DNA of 5,435 nt from Ignavibacteriales bacterium (GTDB taxonomy: Bacteria > Bacteroidota > Ignavibacteria > UBA10030 > SZUA-254): the NCBI GenBank assembly GCA_016207985.1, contig JACQYX010000258.1, positions 1 to 5,435 of the forward strand. Reading direction: 5' to 3'. The notes under the pieces are model-generated. The model saw nothing but the letters and a program-made list of their open reading frames with translations. It made no database searches and was not told the DNA's origin. Each line of letters starts with the position of its first letter. The stretch's first letter is position 1. Below are positions 1 through 5,435 of this stretch, piece after piece. Position numbers and translations under genes: made by a program.

Positions 1-369
<369 letters not shown>

Positions 370-374
370 TAAGA

Positions 375-403
375 TTGACAAATAACTAATAATTTCATAT
401 ATT
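375..403 (+). promoter_or_regulatory. Putative sigma70-type promoter for the str operon
   Basis: In the rpoC-rpsL spacer, TTGACA (375-380) is followed after exactly 17 bp by TATATT (398-403). That is a perfect -35 and a one-mismatch -10 at optimal spacing. Transcription would start near 410, leaving a leader of roughly 25-30 nt before the rpsL Shine-Dalgarno and start. The spacer is AT-rich, so a chance -10 is easy, but a perfect TTGACA at the right distance is less so. If the host is a true Bacteroidetes, its main sigma factor prefers a different -7 element (TAnnTTTG). A near match, TA-AAC-TTTG at 406-414, has one base too many. The position directly ahead of rpsL fits a str operon promoter. 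No transcript data are available to confirm it. Confidence 0.6.
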
Positions 404-423
404 TATAAACTTTGTAAAAATTC

Positions 424-428
424 AGGAG
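424..428 (+). promoter_or_regulatory. Shine-Dalgarno site setting the rpsL TTG start
   Basis: AGGAG lies 9 nt before the TTG at 438-440. It supports TTG as the true rpsL start: no ATG or GTG is found in frame nearby upstream, and the product begins with the usual S12 N-terminus (M)PTINQLIR. Confidence 0.75.
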
Positions 429-437
429 TTTGAATTA

Positions 438-812
438 TTGCCTACAATAAATCAATTAATTCGATTTAGCAGAGAAAACGTCACTTGGAAAAGTAAGGCA
501 CCTGCTTTGCAGCAATCACCTCAAAAACGAGGGGTTTGTACAAGAGTATACACAACTACTCCTAAGAAGCCGAATTCTGCGTTACGCAAGGTGGCACGTG
601 TTCGGCTAACTAATGGAATAGAAGTAACAGCCTATATCCCTGGAGAAGGTCATAATCTTCAAGAACATTCTATCGTTCTTATCCGGGGTGGAAGAGTTAA
701 GGATTTACCGGGAGTACGATATCATATTATTCGTGGTACACTCGATACGGCTGGTGTTGCTGATAGAAAGCAGGGAAGATCAAAATATGGTGCAAAAAAA
801 GTGAAACAATAA
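438..812 (+). CDS. rpsL: 30S ribosomal protein S12
   Basis: This is full-length S12 (124 aa, the normal length), a small-subunit protein at the decoding centre that helps check codon-anticodon pairing. Conserved landmarks are [20 protein letters not shown] (28-47), [10 protein letters not shown] (69-78) and [14 protein letters not shown] (83-96). The two lysines whose substitution classically gives streptomycin resistance, K43 and K88, are unchanged. So is D89, the residue methylthiolated by RimO in E. coli. The start is TTG, unusual for such a highly expressed gene, but it is backed by AGGAG at 424-428 and the correct N-terminus. Residues 10-20 ([11 protein letters not shown]) are the least conserved part, as is usual for S12. 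rpsG follows after 1 bp, so the two are probably cotranscribed and translationally coupled. A sigma70-like promoter lies just upstream. Confidence 0.98.
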   Translation: MPTINQLIRFSRENVTWKSKAPALQQSPQKRGVCTRVYTTTPKKPNSALRKVARVRLTNGIEVTAYIPGEGHNLQEHSIVLIRGGRVKDLPGVRYHIIRGTLDTAGVADRKQGRSKYGAKKVKQ

Positions 813-813
813 T

Positions 814-1284
814 ATGAGAAAAAAGACAGCATCAAAAAGGATAATTACACCGGATCCCAAGTATAATGATATACTTGTGGCAAAATTTATTAATAGTGTC
901 TTGAAAAAGGGGAAGAAACATTTAGCTCGTAAAATTGTTTATGATGCGCTGGATATCGCAGGTCAGCGATCAAAAGATGTGCTTGGTTTGGATGTATTTA
1001 GAAAAGCGGTTAATAATGTTAAACCGGTGCTCGAAATCCGAGCGAGACGCGTTGTCGGAGCGACATATCAAATTCCGACTGAAGTAAGGCAAGATCGAAG
1101 TATTGCTTTGGCGATGCGATGGCTGATTACTTATGCGAATGAAAGAAAAGATAAATCGATGGAATCGAAATTGGCAGCAGAGTTTTTAGCTGCGGCAAAT
1201 AATGAAGGAAGTGCAGTTAAAAAGAAAGAAGATACACACAAGATGGCGGAAGCCAACAAAGCGTTCGCTCATTTTAAATGGTGA
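814..1284 (+). CDS. rpsG: 30S ribosomal protein S7
   Basis: This is complete S7 (156 aa, the usual length), a primary 16S rRNA-binding protein that nucleates assembly of the 30S head and lines the E-site and mRNA exit channel. The protein starts MRKKTASKR. It carries the conserved core VLEIRARRVVGATYQIPTEV (about 72-91), then IALAMRWLI (97-105), and ends in the family-typical MAEANKAFAHFKW. The ATG lies 1 bp after the rpsL stop and there is no clear Shine-Dalgarno in the A-rich 3' end of rpsL. Initiation therefore probably depends on ribosomes finishing rpsL. In E. coli, S7 represses its own operon by binding the rpsL-rpsG intergenic region. A gap of 1 bp leaves no room for the E. coli-type structure here, so that control is probably absent or different. 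A 47-bp AT-rich gap separates it from fusA. Confidence 0.98.
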   Translation: MRKKTASKRIITPDPKYNDILVAKFINSVLKKGKKHLARKIVYDALDIAGQRSKDVLGLDVFRKAVNNVKPVLEIRARRVVGATYQIPTEVRQDRSIALAMRWLITYANERKDKSMESKLAAEFLAAANNEGSAVKKKEDTHKMAEANKAFAHFKW

Positions 1285-1331
1285 TTAAATATTTTTTAAA
1301 TTGATATTGATAAATTAGAATTAAGATACGA

Positions 1332-2951
1332 ATGGCAAGAACATATCCTTTAGAGCGAACACGAAATATCGGCATTATGGCACACATCGATGCGGGTAAA
1401 ACAACAACTACAGAACGTATCCTGTTCTACACCGGCGTCGTTCATCGTATGGGTGAGGTACATGATGGTGCTGCAACGATGGATTGGATGGAGCAAGAAA
1501 AAGAACGTGGTATTACTATCACCAGCGCGGCAACGAGCTGTTTTTGGAATAATCACCGTGTTAATATTATCGATACACCAGGTCATGTTGATTTCACAGT
1601 CGAGGTTGAGCGTTCATTGCGAGTACTGGACGGGGCAGTTGCTCTATTTTGTGCTGTGGGTGGAGTAGAACCGCAATCCGAAACTGTTTGGCGGCAGGCA
1701 GATAAATATGGAGTCCCCCGCTTAGCTTTTGTGAATAAAATGGATAGAGTGGGTGCTGATTTCTTGAATGTGATCGATATGATGAAAACCCGACTCCATG
1801 CTAATGCTGTCCCGGTTCAAATTCCCATCGGTGAGGGAGAGATGTACACAGGTTATATCGATCTCATTACAATGAAAGCTCGGGTATTCCATGAGAGTAG
1901 TTCTGGTACAACGTGGGATGAAATCGATATCCCAAAAGATCTTAAAAAGAAAGCTTGTGAATATCGAACAAAAATGTTAGAGGCGGTTTCAGATGAAGAC
2001 GACACGCTCTTAGAAAAATATCTAGATGGCAAAGATATTTCTCCGAATGAAGTTAAAAATGTTCTCCGCCGATCTTGTTTGAAAGTTCGAATAATCCCAG
2101 TTCTATGCGGATCTTCATTTAAAAATAAGGGTGTGCAAGGTCTTCTTGATGGAATAGTTGATTTCCTGCCATCACCTTTAGATGTCGCATCCGGTGAAGT
2201 GGCTGGGCATCATATCAATATGAAGGACCACATCATCAGGAAAGTTGATGATAAAGAAAAATTCACAGCATTAGCTTTCAAGATAATGACGGATCCATAT
2301 GTTGGAAAACTGACATTTATACGTGTGTATTCGGGTAAAATCGATGCCGGTTCGTATGTATTTAACTCGATCTCCGGTCGGAAAGAGCGGATTGGTCGAC
2401 TTCTACGTATGCACGCAAATCACCGTGAAGATGTCGATGAAGCATATACCGGAGATATCGTGGCGGTTGTGGGTTTAAAAAATACTCGAACTGGCGATAC
2501 TCTATGTGATGAAGTTGATCCGATAATTCTCGAAAAGATGGAATTCCCCGATCCGGTAATCGCGGTTGCCATCGAACCCAAGACTAAAGCCGATCAAGAG
2601 AAAATGGGTGAATCGCTATCGAAATTATCCGAAGAAGATCCAACTTTCAAGGTCTCTACGAATGAAGAGACGGGCCAGACAATCATCAGCGGTATGGGTG
2701 AATTGCATCTCGAAATAATCATCGACCGCATGAAAAGAGAATTTAAAGTTGAAGCTAACGTTGGGAGACCTCAAGTAGCGTACAAAGAGACAATCAGGAA
2801 AAAGATTGAACAAGAGGGGAAATTCATTCGACAATCCGGTGGACGCGGACAATTTGGACATGTATGGATTACGATCGAGCCAAATGAGAAAGGCAAAGGT
2901 TACGAGTTTGAAAATGATATCGTCGGTGGAGTTATTAAGATGCACACGTAA
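1332..2951 (+). CDS. fusA: Elongation factor G, truncated by internal out-of-frame deletion
   Basis: EF-G is the GTPase that drives tRNA-mRNA translocation and, with RRF, ribosome recycling. The frame encodes 539 aa against about 690-700 for the family. Domain I is intact: P-loop AHIDAGKT (17-24), RGITIT switch I, DTPGH (81-85), NKMD (135-138) and GSSFKN (260-265). Domain II starts near [16 protein letters not shown] (about 311), and domain III contains GMGELHLE (454-461). Domain IV begins ([20 protein letters not shown] from 503) and reaches GGVI at 532-535. Where homologues continue with P-[KR/G]-E-[FY]-I, this reads KMHT and stops (TAA 2949-2951). The rest of domain V is found in another frame (2939-3124). 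About 100 codons, covering most of domain IV with its translocation tip loops and the start of domain V, are absent. As written, the product could not catalyse normal translocation. The ATG fits the family N-terminus ([20 protein letters not shown]), but the Shine-Dalgarno is weak. Confidence 0.93.
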   Translation: MARTYPLERTRNIGIMAHIDAGKTTTTERILFYTGVVHRMGEVHDGAATMDWMEQEKERGITITSAATSCFWNNHRVNIIDTPGHVDFTVEVERSLRVLDGAVALFCAVGGVEPQSETVWRQADKYGVPRLAFVNKMDRVGADFLNVIDMMKTRLHANAVPVQIPIGEGEMYTGYIDLITMKARVFHESSSGTTWDEIDIPKDLKKKACEYRTKMLEAVSDEDDTLLEKYLDGKDISPNEVKNVLRRSCLKVRIIPVLCGSSFKNKGVQGLLDGIVDFLPSPLDVASGEVAGHHINMKDHIIRKVDDKEKFTALAFKIMTDPYVGKLTFIRVYSGKIDAGSYVFNSISGRKERIGRLLRMHANHREDVDEAYTGDIVAVVGLKNTRTGDTLCDEVDPIILEKMEFPDPVIAVAIEPKTKADQEKMGESLSKLSEEDPTFKVSTNEETGQTIISGMGELHLEIIIDRMKREFKVEANVGRPQVAYKETIRKKIEQEGKFIRQSGGRGQFGHVWITIEPNEKGKGYEFENDIVGGVIKMHT

Positions 2952-3124
2952 TTAAAGCAAAAGTACCTCTATCGGAAATGTTTGGTTACTCTACACAACT
3001 CCGATCGATGACACAAGGACGTGCGATCTTCACGATGCAGTTCGTTTACTATGAAGAAGTACCCCAGAGCGTCTCTGATCAGATCATAGAGAAAGTAAAA
3101 GGGCAAGAAACAGTTACTGTATAA
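2939..3124 (+). pseudogene. fusA: Detached C-terminal remnant of EF-G (end of domain V)
   Basis: Reading from 2939 in the frame of 2948 gives [20 protein letters not shown], then [15 protein letters not shown] and [19 protein letters not shown], ending at TAA 3122-3124. This is the conserved EF-G C-terminus, whose E. coli counterpart is [20 protein letters not shown]. The frame is shifted relative to the upstream fusA reading frame and is closed just upstream by TAA at 2936-2938, so it opens exactly at the presumed deletion junction. It has no start codon or Shine-Dalgarno of its own at a sensible place. The near-perfect conservation with no further damage means the break is very recent or is an artefact of assembly. 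With the 1332-2951 part it forms one broken gene spanning 1332-3124. Confidence 0.92.
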
Positions 3125-3160
3125 GTTTTAATTATCTTAATAATATCATCTCAGCTAACT

Positions 3161-3166
3161 AAGGAG
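3161..3166 (+). promoter_or_regulatory. Strong Shine-Dalgarno for tuf
   Basis: AAGGAG lies 7 nt before the tuf ATG at 3174. It is the strongest ribosome binding site in the window, matching the very high expression expected of EF-Tu. The 49-bp spacer from the fusA remnant shows no convincing promoter or terminator, so tuf probably depends on the upstream operon transcript. Confidence 0.75.
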
Positions 3167-3173
3167 ATTTTAT

Positions 3174-4385
3174 ATGGCAAAAGAAAAATTTACAAGAGAC
3201 AAACCGCATATCAATGTCGGTACCATCGGTCATATCGATCATGGAAAAACAACACTTACGGCAGCGATCACCATGGTGTTGAATAAGAAGGGACTTTCTT
3301 CGGTACGGACGTTCGATAGTATCGATAATGCCCCTGAAGAGCGCGAACGTGGTATAACCATCGCTGTTGCTCACGTTGAGTATTCGACGGATAAAAGGCA
3401 TTATGCACACGTCGACTGCCCCGGTCATGCCGATTATATCAAAAACATGATAACCGGTGCCGCCCAGATGGATGGAGCAATTCTCGTTGTTGCGGCTAAC
3501 GATGGTCCGATGCCTCAAACACGCGAGCACATTCTACTCGCAAGACAAGTTGGCGTACCTCGTATTGTCGTATTCTTGAATAAGGTTGACATGGTCGACG
3601 ATCCAGAACTGATCGAGTTAGTCGAGATGGAACTTCGGGATTTGTTGAAGAAATATGAATTCCCAGGCGATGAAATACCAATCGTTCGCGGCAGTGCGTT
3701 GAAAGCGATGGAACGCGCCATAGCAGCCGATTCGAAACTTGATGATCCGGCTTTCAAACCGATCATGGAATTAATGAATGCAGTGGACAGCTACATTCCT
3801 CTACCGAAACGGGATATCGATAAGCCATTCTTAATGCCTGTCGAAGACGTATTCTCCATTACAGGTCGTGGTACCGTCGGTACGGGCCGTGTTGAACGCG
3901 GTAAAGCGAAAGTCAGTGATGAGGTTGAAGTGATCGGACTTGGTGCACACAAGAAGACTGTGATTACCGGAGCGGAAATGTTCCGTAAGGAACTAGATGA
4001 AGTTCAAGCAGGCGATAATGCCGGCTTACTTTTACGCGGTGTAGAAAAGAATGAGCTGGAGCGTGGTATGGTCATCGCAAAACCCGGCAGTATTACACCT
4101 CACAAGAAATTCACGGCACAGGTATACGTATTAAAGAAAGAAGAAGGCGGTCGTCATACTCCGTTCTTTACCGGATACCGTCCACAGTTTTATTTCCGTA
4201 CGACGGACGTCACTGGTGTTGCCACATTACCTTCTGGCACTGAGATGGTTATGCCCGGAGATAACGTCGATAACATGAGCGTCGAGTTAATCTCTGAGAT
4301 CGCTATGGAAGAGGGATTACGGTTTGCAATTCGTGAAGGCGGACATACCGTTGGTGCCGGTGTCGTAACAAAGATACTCCAATAA
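3174..4385 (+). CDS. tuf: Elongation factor Tu
   Basis: This is complete EF-Tu (403 aa; E. coli has 394), the GTPase that carries aminoacyl-tRNA to the ribosomal A site. The GTP-binding motifs are all present: GHIDHGKT (19-26), ERGITI switch I, DCPGH (81-85; His85 corresponds to the catalytic His84 of mature E. coli EF-Tu), NKVD (136-139) and SALK (174-177). Domain II contains [20 protein letters not shown], then TGRVERG. Domain III runs to [14 protein letters not shown]. An insertion of about nine residues relative to E. coli follows SALKA (around [17 protein letters not shown]), at a place where Thermus thermophilus EF-Tu also carries about ten extra residues. Switch I reads [11 protein letters not shown] rather than GITINTSHVEY. 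The gene is visibly richer in C/G at third codon positions than rpsL or rpsG, as expected for a strongly expressed gene. A strong AAGGAG precedes it; rpsJ follows 25 bp downstream. Confidence 0.98.
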   Translation: MAKEKFTRDKPHINVGTIGHIDHGKTTLTAAITMVLNKKGLSSVRTFDSIDNAPEERERGITIAVAHVEYSTDKRHYAHVDCPGHADYIKNMITGAAQMDGAILVVAANDGPMPQTREHILLARQVGVPRIVVFLNKVDMVDDPELIELVEMELRDLLKKYEFPGDEIPIVRGSALKAMERAIAADSKLDDPAFKPIMELMNAVDSYIPLPKRDIDKPFLMPVEDVFSITGRGTVGTGRVERGKAKVSDEVEVIGLGAHKKTVITGAEMFRKELDEVQAGDNAGLLLRGVEKNELERGMVIAKPGSITPHKKFTAQVYVLKKEEGGRHTPFFTGYRPQFYFRTTDVTGVATLPSGTEMVMPGDNVDNMSVELISEIAMEEGLRFAIREGGHTVGAGVVTKILQ

Positions 4386-4410
4386 AACGATAAGAAAAGG
4401 AACACATAAC

Positions 4411-4719
4411 GTGGCTGGACAAAAGATACGCATAAAATTAAAGTCGTATGATCATACGCTGATAGATAAATCGGCTGAAAAAATCATTAAGACAGTAAAA
4501 TCTACTGGTGCGATTGTCTCAGGTCCAATTCCTTTACCAACTAAGCGTACACTATATACTGTTTTGCGATCACCAAATGTTGATAAAAAATCGCGAGAAC
4601 AGTTTGAGATGCGCTCCCATAAGCGCCTAATCGACATTCTTAACTCGTCTAATAAAACGGTTGATTCGTTGATGAAGCTTGAGCTTCCCGCGGGCGTCGA
4701 TGTGGAGATAAAAGTATAA
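4411..4719 (+). CDS. rpsJ: 30S ribosomal protein S10
   Basis: This is complete S10 (102 aa, typical length), a 30S head protein. In many bacteria its homologue (NusE) also pairs with NusB and with NusG in transcription antitermination and transcription-translation coupling. Family motifs are [20 protein letters not shown] (6-25), [19 protein letters not shown] (37-55) and the signature [15 protein letters not shown] (62-76). The start is GTG at 4411 with an AAAAGG Shine-Dalgarno at 4395-4400, 10 nt upstream. The next in-frame ATG, in EQFEM, would delete most of the protein. Only 25 bp separate it from tuf, so the str and S10 operons are joined in one transcription unit with no room for a separate long S10 leader. 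The L4-responsive leader known upstream of rpsJ in E. coli therefore cannot lie in the usual place. Confidence 0.98.
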   Translation: MAGQKIRIKLKSYDHTLIDKSAEKIIKTVKSTGAIVSGPIPLPTKRTLYTVLRSPNVDKKSREQFEMRSHKRLIDILNSSNKTVDSLMKLELPAGVDVEIKV

Positions 4720-4752
4720 TTTTATTTCACAATACAATTTAGCAATTGATAG

Positions 4753-4782
4753 TCTGATGTCATTTATACCTCTGGCATCAGA
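4753..4782 (+). other. RNA hairpin in the rpsJ-rplC spacer
   Basis: TCTGATGTC (4753-4761) pairs with GGCATCAGA (4774-4782) across a 12-nt loop, giving nine pairs of which one is a G-U wobble. It lies in the 95-bp spacer between rpsJ and rplC, which is otherwise AT-rich and non-coding. The downstream bases AAAAGTAATG contain no run of T, so this is not a standard intrinsic terminator. It could be an RNA processing or stability element, a control site for the ribosomal protein genes, or chance. The pairing is seen directly; any function is inferred. Confidence 0.4.
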
Positions 4783-4814
4783 AAAGTAATGATTTACTAT
4801 TTCGAGTAGAAAAA

Positions 4815-5435
4815 ATGAGTGGTATTCTTGGAAAAAAAATAGGCATGACGAGCATCTTCGATGATAAGGGTGAATCGATCCCCTGTACGATCATCGAGGC
4901 AGGTCCTTGCTTTATTACTCAAATTAAAACTAAAGAGAAGGATGGTTACGAAGCCATTCAATTTGGTTTTGAAGAGAAAAAAGAACGACTTGTAAATAAA
5001 CCGTTGAGCGGACACTTCAAAAAAGCATCAGTATCTCCTAAGAAATTGTTGCGAGAATTTAGAAGTATCGACGTCTCAAAATTTCAGATAGGATCTGAAG
5101 TTAAAGTCGATACTCTTTTTTCTAAGGGTGATGTTGTCTCGGTTAGTGGTACCTCTAAAGGTCGTGGATTTCAGGGTGTTGTGAAGCGTCATCATTTCGG
5201 TGGCGGTTCCAGGACTCATGGTCAGAGCGACCGAGTTCGGGCACCCGGATCGATTGGCTCAAGTTCCTATCCATCGCGTGTGTTTAAAGGTATGAAGATG
5301 GCGGGAAGAATGGGTGGTGACCGTGTGACAGTGAAAAATCTATCTATCGTTCAGGTTATTCCAGAATCCAATCTGATGTTAATTCGAGGTTCTGTGCCCG
5401 GATATAATAATAGTTACGTCGAGATTTATAAAGAA
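4815..5435 (+). CDS. rplC: 50S ribosomal protein L3 (3' end cut by window)
   Basis: L3 is an early-assembling 23S rRNA-binding protein whose long central loop reaches toward the peptidyl transferase centre. The frame is open for 207 codons to the last base with no stop. The family is usually about 205-215 aa, so only a few residues are probably missing. Landmarks are the N-terminus [19 protein letters not shown], the loop [22 protein letters not shown], then [20 protein letters not shown] (143-162), [14 protein letters not shown], and the late segment [11 protein letters not shown]. Where E. coli L3 has the PrmB-methylated glutamine after GSIG, this protein has serine (149), as I recall for Bacteroidetes/Chlorobi-type L3. 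The ATG fits the family N-terminus; the ribosome site is weak (GAG at 4804-4806). It follows rpsJ by 95 bp with a hairpin in between, and heads the usual rplC-rplD-rplW order expected beyond the window. Confidence 0.97.
   Translation, partial: MSGILGKKIGMTSIFDDKGESIPCTIIEAGPCFITQIKTKEKDGYEAIQFGFEEKKERLVNKPLSGHFKKASVSPKKLLREFRSIDVSKFQIGSEVKVDTLFSKGDVVSVSGTSKGRGFQGVVKRHHFGGGSRTHGQSDRVRAPGSIGSSSYPSRVFKGMKMAGRMGGDRVTVKNLSIVQVIPESNLMLIRGSVPGYNNSYVEIYKE

Noticed and set aside
1285..1331. Promoter or structure in the rpsG-fusA gap
   Set aside because: The 47 bp are very AT-rich, so weak -10-like words and short palindromes occur by chance. No -35 with proper spacing was found.
1390..1668. Overlapping + strand frame inside fusA
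   Set aside because: It lies wholly within the EF-G GTPase domain in an alternative frame, with no independent start signal.
2949..2951. TAA stop read through or reassigned
   Set aside because: Reading on in the same frame gives RN-stop-like nonsense unrelated to EF-G, while the true continuation is in another frame. All other genes here end in TAA as normal stops.
2937..2955. Programmed ribosomal frameshift in fusA
   Set aside because: There is no slippery heptamer near the junction, and a frameshift would not restore the roughly 100 missing codons of domains IV and V. This is a deletion, not recoding.
3159..3530. Long antisense reading frame opposite tuf (and others opposite fusA, rpsJ, rplC)
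   Set aside because: These are shadows of strongly biased codon use in real genes. Their products resemble nothing known and have no ribosome sites or intergenic position.
4753..4795. Intrinsic terminator after rpsJ
   Set aside because: The stem is followed by AAAAGTAATG rather than a T run, and terminating inside the S10 cluster would be unexpected.

Overview
The window is a housekeeping translation and transcription locus, read entirely on the + strand. It joins the end of the rpoBC operon to the str operon and the start of the S10 ribosomal protein operon. The order is rpoC (3' end) - rpsL - rpsG - fusA - tuf - rpsJ - rplC (cut by the window end). The DNA is moderately AT-rich and intergenic gaps are short (1 to 95 bp). 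The gene order, the L3 loop reading [12 protein letters not shown] and the EF-Tu G2 segment [11 protein letters not shown] suggest a bacterium of the Fibrobacteres-Chlorobi-Bacteroidetes group, possibly near Chlorobi/Ignavibacteria. That placement is an inference from remembered family sequences, not a computed phylogeny.

Region by region: 1-369 is the RpoC C-terminus with a lysine-rich tail. 370-437 is a 68-bp spacer with a near-consensus sigma70-type promoter (TTGACA, 17 bp, TATATT) and a good Shine-Dalgarno in front of an rpsL gene that starts with TTG. 438-1284 holds rpsL (S12) and rpsG (S7), 1 bp apart. 1332-3124 is fusA (EF-G), and it is broken. Domains I-III and the start of domain IV are intact. 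About 100 codons are then missing, the frame shifts, and a stop follows at once. The end of domain V continues in another frame up to 3124. 3174-4385 is a complete tuf (EF-Tu), 4411-4719 is rpsJ (S10) with a GTG start, 4720-4814 is a spacer with a 9-bp hairpin, and 4815-5435 is rplC (L3), open to the window edge.

The genes work together: S12 and S7 are small-subunit proteins at the decoding centre and mRNA exit/E-site region, EF-Tu delivers aminoacyl-tRNA, EF-G translocates, and S10 and L3 begin the large ribosomal protein cluster. I see no novel system, mobile element, CRISPR array or RNA gene. The one real anomaly is the internal, out-of-frame deletion in fusA, normally an essential gene. 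It is either an assembly error or a genuine pseudogene backed by another EF-G copy.
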